Of a stretch of DNA of 20,000 bases, positions 8,801-17,151 are shown in pieces. The notes beneath the pieces were generated by a model. The model searched no databases. It saw nothing but the letters and a program-made list of their open reading frames with translations, and was not told the DNA's origin. The DNA comes from Chromera velia (lineage: Eukaryota > Sar > Chromeraceae). Numbering within the stretch: the first letter of the stretch is position 1; every line of letters starts with the position of its first letter. A program made the translations under genes and the position numbers. Location of the stretch: assembly GCA_018398765.1 (NCBI GenBank), contig JAHBMJ010001494.1, forward strand, positions 1-20,000, written 5' to 3'.

Positions 8801-11800
8801 GGCGGATATCATCACAAAGCGCCTAGAGTTGGAGGTAAGCGGAGTTGGAGAACATTGGGGGGGGGGGGGTCAAAGCAATTTCTTTTCCAGAGTGTCTCAT
8901 TTTGTTTTCTATTTCAGTGTATTGCGGTTGAAGACGTTCGTTGGAGGATTCACAAAGATAGTGTGCGATAACAATGAAGTGCTGCTAGTATGCAATAATC
9001 CGCGCCAGGTTCTTTCAGTTTGTCCTTTCTGCATTTTCCCTGTCTCGCGTATGCTTCAACCTTGCTCTCCCTCTGTCACGTCACTCTCTCTTGATTCCTC
9101 TCTTTCCCCCTCCCTCCCTCCCGCCCTTCCTTCCTTCCTTCCTTCCAGGTGCCTCCAGAGGGATCCAACGGGAGCGTCTTCAACCAGGTGGCGCCGAGAG
9201 CGGGAGCGTTCCCGTCCAAGTAAGTGAGTGAATGGACTCGTGAAAGGAAGGGTGGGGAGGTACGAGGTGACGAGCTGCTCTCTGCGGTCCCTCCAGCTTC
9301 AACCCTCGAACCCTAGCTTCGGGTTGTTTCCCTTCCCATCTCTTGGTTTGGCCTGTGTGTATGTGTAGGTCTAATCCATTCCTATTCTCCGTTGCACATG
9401 CATGGAAGATGTTGCAATTTGACTTGACGCCTGCATGCAGCCTCGCTGGCAACCCCGAGCTGCAGCCGGACTGGAACCCCCAACACCTGGAGCGTCTGTG
9501 TTGGGCCACTGGGAGCATCACGGGAGCGATGAGCGAGAACGAGGAGAAGAACTTTCTGGTCAACGTCATCAGGGTTCTCTTGGCGTTGTGTGAGAACAAA
9601 AAGGGAAAACCAAACAAAGCGGTCAGCGGTGTGGGAAGGAACAAACAAGGGGAAAACAAATGAATGAAGAAAGCGGCCAGCAATGTGGTTGGCTTCGTTT
9701 CTTCTCCAAGAGCTGTCTCATTCTGCCTGCCTGGCTGCCTGCCTGCCTGCCTGTCTCTTTGTTTGAGTCTGCGGTTTGTGCTTTGAATGTCTGCGTTGAA
9801 TTTCAGCACGCTGATCGCCTTCCCTTTTCTGTACCGTGTCCATCGACGCCCTGTTTCGCTTTCTCGAATGAATCACGCCTTCAATTGAATTGCAGCATTT
9901 CCTTCTAATCCAGAGAGAGCATGCGTGTCCCTACTCGACTTCTCTGTACGTGCAGATTGTGGCGACCCAGATCATGTACGTGGTCGGACAGTACCCCCGA
10001 TTCCTCAGAGGCCACTGGAAGTTCCTGAAGACTGTGCTGAATAAGCTCTTCGAGTTCATGCAGGAGACCTTTGAGGGAGTGCAGGAAATGGCAGTCTCCA
10101 CCTTTCTCAAAATTGTCAAGAAGACAGCCAAAGAATATGTGGTGCCCAGGCAGGGGGAGGAGGAGCCGTTCATCTTCACGGCGTTCAGGCATGTCTCCAC
10201 GTTGACTGTGGATCTGCAGCAGCCTCAGGTCGGTCGGCTTGTTGGAACCTTCGATCGTTTGGGCAATGGATATTGTGAATATTTGTTTTTGAGGTTGAGT
10301 GCTGGAGTTTTGGCCGTCTTCAGTTTTCGAATGTGTGCACTCAGCTCCTTCTCTGTCTTTCCAGACACAAAGAAAGACGGAAAGCAGAAAAAAGGTACCA
10401 ACAGGTTGGCCGACAAATCGTTTGAGAGGTGGAAGAAGCAGGCGCCCCAGCTTGTTTCACATTTGACCTCCTATGTGGAACAAGAGGAAGATATTGTTTG
10501 CCCTTTTCTGGTTCGCCTTCCGATTTCCTCAGCTTTAATTTTCGTAATTCTTTCTGTTTCAATTCCCTTTTCAACATTTTCCTGTATTTTTTCTGGCCCG
10601 CAGATGCTCACGTTTTTTGAGGGAATGGCTTGGATGATCCCCGCGTGCATGGAGCACGAGAGGCCGAAATGCGTTACCGGTGAGTAGTCAGTCAGAGGAG
10701 AGATACACTGTGTTCGAAACGAGGAGCCTTCTTTTCTTCCTTCCTTCCCTCCCTGCTGTGGCAGATTGTTCGGGGGGCGGATGCAAACCGTCACGAAGCC
10801 ATAGCTCGAGAGCTTTTTCTCTGACGATAGAAACCGCTTGAGTGTGAGCGTTCCCGATCTAAAGGGGCGTGCGTCATCCTTCCCGAATGTTGCTCACCTG
10901 CATCCCCCTAGATATATGCAGCATTTCCTCTCTCCTTCCCTCTCCTGTCTTTCTCAAATAAGTGCAGCCCAGCTCGCTTTGATACTGCGACAACGACACT
11001 TGTTTTCTTGTTTCCCTGCTGTTTTCGAGTTTTCTCTGGCTTGAACTGCCGTGTTGTTTTGTGCCCATTGCTTCAGCATTCCTGTCCGTCCCCTTCGAGA
11101 GGTCGTCGCATCTTTTCGACCCATATGGACAATCTGCGTAGAGGTGTCACTCATTCATTTCGTTTCCGTGTGCTTGCTCGCAGCTCTCGTAGCGGTTCCG
11201 TGCGAATGGTGGTCAGAGCTCATCGCGCGCATCAAGAGCGATCCTTCGATGCTGCAGCCAGCAGAGACTGCCAAAAACATCGCACATGTTTTGAGAATCT
11301 TCACGAGAGTCGCAATGTGAGTCTCCCTCTCCCACTCGCCGATCTGATTTTCTGACCGGCAATCTGCTGCGATGTTGTAGCCGGCGCTTTTTTTTTTTTC
11401 TTGTCGTCTCTGATCCTGAAACCCTTCTCGCGCTGATTCTCCAGAACCCTTCCCTCCTTTTCCAGGATATGCACGAATGTCACTGAAGAAGTATCCTCAC
11501 ACCTGTATTGCTAACAGAAGAAGTACACTTGTGGTTTGGGTTTGTGTGTATGTGCGTGTGTCCGTGCAGACCCACCGGGACCGCCTTCTCTGCCCAGATG
11601 ATGGCCGTGTACCCGGAGATGCTGGACATTTATCGCAGCTACAGGTCGGTCGGTCGGCTCAATCAATATCTTTGATACATTGTTCAAAAAAGCACGCTCT
11701 TTTGCTCCCACCATCCCACTCGGTCGAAGTCTTTCCAGTTCAAGTCAAAGCAAGGGGGGGACGGATCGAAAAAGAAGGGGTTGCGGCAGAGTATGGAACA

Positions 11801-12825
11801 ACAGTCCGACGCGAGAAAGTCGAAGGTTATTTTTCCTCCGTGGGGCATTTCCTCCCTCCATTCTTCCAATGGATTCACAGGGCCTCTCTAACCACCCTCC
11901 CTCCCTCTCTTTTGGTCTCCCCCTCTCTCCGTGTGTGTATGAGTGAGTGAGTGCAGTCAAGCGCTCTCACAAGTCGAGTCGAGTGCCGATGCTGCGAAGG
12001 CCTCGAGAGTGACCTCGACTCAGAAGAGAGAGTGGCGAGCGGTCAAACGCCAAACTCTGGTCCTTGTAGAGACTTTCGTTGACCGCGCCAGCTTAGAGGC
12101 AGTCCTGGGCCCCGACGCTCTCCTGCAGGAGGTCTATTCAAGTTCAGACAGCAGCAATAATATTCGGGCAGTGGACATCTTTCTTGGAGGACGGCTGGGG
12201 GAGATGGAGGCCTCCCGGATCGAGGCTGCCCGCACCGTCCTTGCTCAAATCGCACAACACACAGTTCCCCCCCTCCTCCACCCTGTCCTGGAAGACTACA
12301 GGCACGGCGTGCCTCAAAGCAGAGACCCCGCAGTACTCTCACTGCTCACCGTGCTCATCGCCTGCCTCTCGGAGTCCCTCGCCCCGGTCGGTCGGTCGGT
12401 CGGCCTGCTGCAGCCTGTGTAGTTTGATCTGATGCCCCCAAGTGACTTTGTTCTTATCACATCTGTCGGAAGGAATTGACTGATGGTACTTGTGCTTGGT
12501 GGCGTTGAGATCCCGATTCTGTGGACCCGCTTTTCCTCTCACTTTCCGGTAGAGCTCGTATTGGTCTACGGGCTTCAGAGCATTTTCCTCGTATTTCAAT
12601 CTTTGGTCTTCCTTCCCCTCCGTTCATTCATTTCTCTTCTCCCTCCCTCCAGGAAATTCCCCGGATCTTCGAGTTTGTCTTCGACTGCACGCTGGACATG
12701 ATCCGATCGGACTTTCAGAGCTTCCCGGACCACAGGAAGGAATTCTTTGAGCTCTTGGGGGCAGTCAACAAAAGCTGCTTCTCAGGTTCGTCCGCCCGTG
12801 CAGGAGGGCTGAGAAGGGGGGGTGT

Positions 12826-12860
<35 letters not shown>

Positions 12861-14092
12861 AATTTGGGATGAGACGGACGGACAATGAGAAAGATGGCAC
12901 TCGTCTTTTGTCGTATGAGCAGTTGTTTCTACCGTCCCCTTTTTCCTTCATTCTTTGGTCGACGCTGTGGACCTGCATGGAGAAGTTGCTCGTTCACGTA
13001 TGTAAAGACAATTTTTGTGGATACGTGTTGTTGTGTAGGCGTCCTGCAATTTTCGGTAGCCATGTGTGATAGTCTTTTGGCTTTGCTGCTTGAAAATGGG
13101 GTTTTGGATAATCATGGACGAGCTGCGCACCGTTTTGGCAAAGCAACACCACAGACTGAAGACTCGTTGAGACTCTCCTGTCTCTGTTTTCCTGTCGTTT
13201 CGAGTTTTTTCCTTGACTTACTGTCTGTCTGTCTGTCTGTCTGTGTGGCAAGAAGAAGAAACATATAGTCTGTCTGTCTGTCTGTATGTATGTATGTATG
13301 TATGTCTATGCAGCCCTCTTCAGCTTGAAAGACAACCGGCTGAAGCTCTACGTGGAGTGTCTCGGTGAGTTGAATGGCACTTAATCGATTAGCTGCCTTT
13401 CCGTTTTTCTTTGTGTTGCTCCTGATTGACGTTTGCTTTCTTTCCTCCTCCTCGTGCCTCAGGAATTGTTTTTTCTTGCTTTTTGTTTTGACTCTTTTCC
13501 CTCACTCGTCCCGCTAGCATGACCATAGCCTGAATGGGCCCCTTTCACCTGTCCCTCTTTTCTCTATTCGTCCTCCGTCCCTTTCTTCGATAGGTTGTCG
13601 CACACGGAAGACCTGTCTTTCCTCTGACTCCCGTCTGAGCTTCCACTGGAAATTCAAGGAATTAAAGACGGAGGACATCTCACGTTCTGCATAAAACAGC
13701 CAGCCCCTCTTATGTATCCTTTCTCTGTCTGGTGTGTGCAGTATGGGCACTGAAGCATGAGCAACCGCAGTTGGCAGAGAAGGGCCTGAAGGTCGGTCGG
13801 TGGGGACAAAAGAAAGCACGGAAGAAGAGAAGAAAAGAAGGGCAATTGGGGGGTCGCTGGAACAAACCGACAGGAAAACAAGGAAGGGAAGGGAAGACAG
13901 GTCCACAGGCAGAAAGCCTGCTCATATTCTTTCTCTCTTTGTGAGTGTGCCCCTTTGTGCATTTGTGTTCGAATGCATTTCTGATATTCTGCTTGATTGG
14001 TGTGTTGTCGCTATAGTGCGATTTGTCGCCTCTTCTCCTGTCTCTTTACCTTTTCCCCCCACTATTGTGTTTGTTTGAAAGTTCAGACTTTT

Positions 14093-14128
<36 letters not shown>

Positions 14129-14129
14129 T

Positions 14130-14160
<31 letters not shown>

Positions 14161-15230
14161 CGCGCGTGTGCAGGTTATGATGGAGTTTGTGGACAACATC
14201 TGTGGGTGCGGTGACCGCAGCATCATGGTCTCCTTCTTTCAGGAGTTCTTCTTCTCCCTTCTGGCTGACGTCACGGGAGTCCTCACTGACACGCTCCACA
14301 CTGCCGGTTGGTTGGGGGGAAAGGAAACGAAAAGACAGGCGGACGGGCTGAACAGGGAACCTTGGATGCGATTTGCCCGTCTTTTTTCTCTCCCTTTTCC
14401 TACGTATGTCGATACGTGTGTGTGGTTTTGTATGTGTTCGTACCTGCTGAACGGAGTTTATCCTACCTTCTTTTCCCTGCTTCCTGTTTGCTTGCAGGCT
14501 TCCGCGAACAAGCATACCTGATGATGCGCCTGTTGAGCATCGTGGAAGCGAACGTTATTCCGGAAGTGGCACAGAAGCCAGCCGTCGTGTGAGTCGACGA
14601 TCGATCTCAACACAAGGCTGCTCTCTTTTTCTCCCGCTCCTCTCCTTTCTCGGCCTTTTTCTCTCCTCTCACTTCCCTGCGTCATCCTTTCTGTTGATCT
14701 TCCTCTGCAGCTTCAAGAAGGCGTGAATTTCGTCAGCAGCGCGCTCTTGCTTGTTCTTGCTGTCTGATTGTTCTCCTTAGCAAAAGAATCAAGTCCGTTC
14801 GTCCTTCGTCTGGCAACAGCTATATGCCGTGTTCTTCTTCAATATGACGGCGCATGAAATGCGGACTGTCCCTCAGATGTTGCATCCATGTTGTGAGAGA
14901 TCCGTCTGACATATTCTGTCTGTGTGTTTGTTCGTCCCGTTTGTGTGTTCTTGCAGAGAATTTCTCCAAAAGTTCTTCCTCGAAAACTTTCCCACTGTCA
15001 CAGAGTCAGTCAGGCAGTCAGGCAGTCTGAAAATAGTGCTGCACAGCAAGAGGCAGAATCGGACTTTCAGCATACGATAATGAAGAGCAGGGTGCCAGGG
15101 GCGACCCATCCAAGACACCTTTTCTTAATTTTCGCCACAGAGCTGTCTAATCTCTCCCACTCCTTTTTTTCTTTTCTCTTAGCTGTGTTCCTTTTAGTCG
15201 GGGAAAATGGCCGGGCAGAGGGAGAGAGGC

Positions 15231-15269
<39 letters not shown>

Positions 15270-15829
15270 AGGCAGCAGATGTCTGTCTGGGCCACTGCAT
15301 TGATCACAAAGAGCGGCAGCAAGCACGCGTTCACCCAGGTGTTGAAGGATTTCCTCATCTCCATCAAGGTCGGTAGATCGATCAGTCAGACAACGAAGAC
15401 TTCAATCTTCGCCTGCTTCAGAGCCATTGTGCAGCAAAGAGAGAGCGCTGGACCCGTCCGTTCGTCTTTCTGTCTTCCCTTCGAAGGGCTCCAGGGAACA
15501 GATATCATCAGTTCATCTGTGCGTCTTTGCGCTGTTTGTTGCCTCTGTGTGCTCTCTGCTTTCAGGCCTATGCGGGCGACGACGACAGCGAACTCTTTCA
15601 GTTGATTGCCGAAACGGCCCCTCAAGCGGGCATGAGCACGCAGACGTCCACCCTGGTGCAGAGTGATACCTGCGGGGGGTGGCCGGGGACTGTGGCTCCG
15701 TGCCCGTCGCCGCAAGGTGCGAGCCTGGTCCAGGGGCCCTTGCCGGGTGCTCAGCCGTCGCCGCCACAGCAGCAGGTGCAGCAAGGAACCCCCCTGTCTG
15801 CAGACAATCCGGCCTTCTGGACACAATAA
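3635..15829 (+). CDS. XPO1: Exportin-1 (CRM1), RanGTP-dependent nuclear export receptor, 26 exons, complete
   Basis: Exons: 3635-3748, 4146-4439, 4677-5015, 5423-5490, 5886-6082, 6207-6257, 6308-6442, 7062-7285, 7779-7812, 8212-8385, 8731-8834, 9149-9219, 9441-9621, 9956-10228, 10604-10679, 11184-11316, 11570-11644, 11957-12386, 12653-12785, 13314-13364, 13742-13791, 14174-14306, 14498-14588, 14957-15004, 15272-15368, 15566-15829. They total 3840 nt (1279 residues), against 1071 in human. All introns are GT-AG and all phases agree. The product is a HEAT-repeat importin-beta family receptor that binds leucine-rich NES cargo with RanGTP and exports it through the nuclear pore. Seen: an importin-beta N-terminal region (about 34-105) and the Xpo1 block with [10 protein letters not shown] (about 137-272). 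An acidic HEAT9 loop (DDETGEV) precedes MRDVLVYLT. The NES groove has [25 protein letters not shown] (Cys652, equivalent to human Cys528) and [14 protein letters not shown]. The CRM1_C region starts near 845. Lineage insertions lie in exons 5, 12-13 and 18. The tail is Q/P/S-rich, not acidic. Exon 6 is the least certain; the frame holds without it. Exon 1 has the only suitable ATG, read MNFDPSPLL. Confidence 0.95.
5852..5885 (+). repeat. (GT)n tract abutting the exon 5 acceptor
   Basis: About fifteen GT units run directly into the TGCAG acceptor of XPO1 exon 5 (exon starts 5886), where a pyrimidine tract would be expected. The same arrangement occurs before exons 22 and 25. Confidence 0.9.
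6207..6257 (+). CDS. XPO1: XPO1 exon 6, 51-nt phase-symmetric micro-exon
   Basis: This 17-codon segment has a good acceptor (run of T then CAG) and a weak donor (GTATCG, the only XPO1 donor without G at +5). It is followed by a 50-nt intron, by far the shortest in the gene. It encodes an amphipathic helix-like peptide ([16 protein letters not shown]), placed where other XPO1 proteins have the first helix of this HEAT repeat. Both ends are phase 1, so inclusion and skipping both keep the frame. Confidence 0.6.
6414..6523 (+). repeat. 35-bp direct repeat duplicating the exon 7 end and its splice donor
   Basis: The segment 6414-6448 recurs exactly at 6489-6523, offset by 75 bp. Each copy contains the end of exon 7 (coding [10 protein letters not shown]) and the donor GTTGGT. 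The first donor (6443) joins in frame to exon 8. Reading on to the second donor passes an in-frame TGA at 6478-6480, so only the first gives full-length exportin-1. Confidence 0.95.
6721..6873 (+). repeat. 51-bp tandem repeat, three copies, in XPO1 intron 7
   Basis: Copies lie at 6721-6771, 6772-6822 and 6823-6873 and appear identical. Each has an acceptor-like CCTTCATTCAG followed by a purine-rich stretch of the exonic-splicing-enhancer type. The unit is a multiple of three and open in several frames on both strands, which explains the overlapping ORFs here. I see no sign that it is translated. Confidence 0.95.
7779..7812 (+). CDS. XPO1: XPO1 exon 9, 34-nt micro-exon
   Basis: This exon has a TGCAG acceptor and a perfect GTGAGT donor. 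It starts in phase 0 and ends in phase 1, exactly what is needed to join exon 8 (phase 0 end) to exon 10 (two leading bases before ACG). It encodes [11 protein letters not shown] plus one base. Unlike exon 6 it cannot be skipped without a frameshift. It falls in the variable linker before the conserved [11 protein letters not shown] block. Confidence 0.75.
7889..7932 (+). repeat. (TGTC)n(TGCC)n compound tetranucleotide repeat, intron 9
   Basis: About four TGTC units pass into about six TGCC units. Shorter TGCC tracts occur at 4134-4142, 5397-5410 and 9722-9752, and on the opposite strand at 1757-1770, always within introns. Confidence 0.9.
9127..9148 (+). repeat. (TTCC)n tract forming the exon 12 acceptor
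   Basis: The TTCC repeats end in CCAG at the exon 12 start (9149). They serve as the polypyrimidine tract of this 3' splice site. Confidence 0.85.
12829..12857 (+). repeat. (AG)n dinucleotide tract, intron 19
   Basis: About fourteen AG units lie 44 bases into the intron after exon 19. The tract is purine-rich on the coding strand, unlike most repeats in this gene. Confidence 0.9.
13219..13310 (+). repeat. (TCTG)n and (TGTA)n tracts upstream of exon 20
   Basis: Two TCTG tracts (about 13221-13243 and 13269-13284) and a TGTA tract (about 13284-13305) fill the end of intron 19. They run to the CTATGCAG acceptor of exon 20 (13314). Confidence 0.9.
14094..14167 (+). repeat. (CT)n(GT)n(CG)n compound dinucleotide repeat before exon 22
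   Basis: CT units (14094-14127) pass into GT (14129-14152) and then alternating CG (14152-14167). TGTGCAG and exon 22 (14174) follow. The GT and CG parts are alternating purine-pyrimidine and could adopt Z-DNA. Confidence 0.95.
15234..15271 (+). repeat. (GT)n tract abutting the exon 25 acceptor
   Basis: About thirteen GT units are followed by GGTGTGTGCAG and exon 25 (15272). The design matches exons 5 and 22. Confidence 0.9.
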
Positions 15830-16165
15830 CACCGGGCAGCGGGGGGCAGGGAGGGGCGTGAGAAGAGAAAGAAGTGCAGCAGGGTCTAGAGGGATCTCTG
15901 GGGTAGATAGGGGTGTGACGTATTGGTAGGGCCTCCCGGCGAATTGTAATCGCAAGATTGATTGAAGGAGTTGAAGGAGTAGTATTGATCGTCGGTGGGG
16001 GAACAGCCAGCATCACTTGTGGACTAGCCTGTGAAAGGACAACGGGATTGATGCCTTGGGGTAGCCCGGGCCGCTATCTGCCTCTTCTGTTTGGTGCGGT
16101 TTGTATTAATATCACAACTCTGTATTGCCAGTGCATGATTGACCGCATTTGATCACAATCTATAT
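15830..16165 (+). other. Probable XPO1 3' UTR and downstream flank, no gene
   Basis: This is non-coding sequence of mixed composition after the XPO1 stop. It contains a purine-rich G-run stretch just past the stop. I see no AATAAA signal to fix a polyadenylation site. A short ORF at 15958-16152 has no recognisable content. Base composition changes abruptly to AT-rich near 16166. Confidence 0.5.
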
Positions 16166-16771
16166 CACAATGGTAAAACCATTCTGTGAGCAGCGTGAGT
16201 GATCTGTCACTTACTTTATAAAAGTTTGTTGTTATTAAAGAATGGTTTTAAAAAGGTATATTAATTGTTATTTTTAATTTTTTTAAACTTTTTTTTTACT
16301 AGCTTGAAAAAAAAATGCGTTTCTTAATTTTCGTTGATTCTAGTAAATTCACCTATTCAGGTTGCTGTAATTAGTATTGCATGAGCAAACATTGCAGATC
16401 GATCCGTAAAACAGGTGTTGTTTGACTATTGTTCCTACTGTTGTTCCTAAAGTTATTAATGTATTGCACAGACTTGCATAGTAGCTAGCATAGTAAGTAC
16501 GGGAACCCTCCTGAATCTTGAAAGGGATGCACGTCTGGCTCGATCACCTTAGATTCACCTAGCAACCAGCTAGGTTGGTTTTGATTTTTTCGATGGTCAG
16601 CACTTATAAAAACAAGATTTAAGATCAGAACGTATCTAGAAATGTATATGCATATACAGATTAGTACATATCTAGCTATATTAATTTATATATGTATTAA
16701 TAATTTTTAATTTTTTTTTAGAAAGTTAAAACTAGAATTAAAAATTGAAATTTCTATAATTTTATTGACAA
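16166..16771. other. AT-rich intergenic block, left of the LINE
   Basis: Long A and T runs and TATA-like steps contrast with the coding region to the left. It includes a small palindrome (AATGGTAAAACCATT near 16169-16183). A less AT-rich stretch at about 16498-16590 contains CTAG direct and inverted repeats. I see no gene. It may be older mobile DNA into which the LINE inserted, but no terminal repeats were found. Confidence 0.5.
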
Positions 16772-16797
16772 TAGGATTAGGATTAGGATTAGGATTA
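16772..16797 (-). repeat. LINE 3' tail, four TAATCC units
   Basis: On the + strand this is four TAGGAT units plus TA. Read in the element's direction it is a (TAATCC)n tail directly after the 3' UTR. LINEs of several clades end in short tandem repeats instead of poly(A). It is not the plant or alveolate telomere repeat TTTAGGG. Confidence 0.85.
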
Positions 16798-16803
16798 ATG
16801 TTC

Positions 16804-16912
16804 GGAGGATTGGCCTCCTACCCCAATACCGAATGTCTGACGTGCGGCTTCCAGGGAAAGCGCCTAGACGTATCAGACCTCCCTGGCCGGCCCGCACAGG
16901 TCTTGCCTGTGC
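16804..16912 (-). other. Three hairpins at the LINE 3' end
   Basis: Perfect stems on + coordinates are GGAGG/CCTCC (16804-16808 with 16814-16818), CCAGGGA/TCCCTGG (16851-16857 with 16880-16886) and GCACAGG/CCTGTGC (16894-16900 with 16906-16912). They lie within 110 bp directly before the tail, in a locally GC-rich stretch. This fits an RNA structure recognised by the element's own reverse transcriptase, as is known for stringent-type LINEs. Confidence 0.7.
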
Positions 16913-17151
16913 TGCGAACGGATCATATTGAACAGTGAATCACCTGTGTATATATGCGAGAGGGCTCACTCCATTCCAAAGCAGGGTTTGAAAGGGAACA
17001 ATCCCAGAATTGCAAATGAATGGCTCGAAACGAGTTCTAAAACCTCCCAACATTCTATCCTCCCCCTTTTTCCCTCCTCTTTTGCTTTCTTTGTATCATT
17101 CCACACCCTTTCATACTCTTTAATTCTTCCCTCTCTTTCTTTCTCACTTTT

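Noticed and set aside
10229-10603. Reading frame open from exon 14 through to exon 15
   Set aside because: The intervening translation (simple Lys-rich and hydrophobic sequence) has no counterpart in XPO1. Splicing from 10228 to 10604 joins conserved blocks directly and in phase.
10968-11003. Possible extra exon between exons 15 and 16 after a GTGCAG
   Set aside because: Its only nearby donor gives the wrong phase, and joining exon 15 directly to exon 16 already gives close to the expected family length.
14712-14726. Possible acceptor CTGCAG leading to TTCAAGAAGGCG
   Set aside because: It reaches a stop codon almost at once. The acceptor at 14956 leads to the conserved FLQKFF block in phase.
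16520-16545. tRNA B-box-like GGCTCGATCAC, considered as a SINE or tRNA
   Set aside because: No matching A box at the right distance and no cloverleaf could be drawn.
16772-16797. Interstitial telomere repeat
   Set aside because: The unit is TAGGAT, not TTTAGGG or TTAGGG, and its position right after the LINE 3' UTR explains it as the element's tail.
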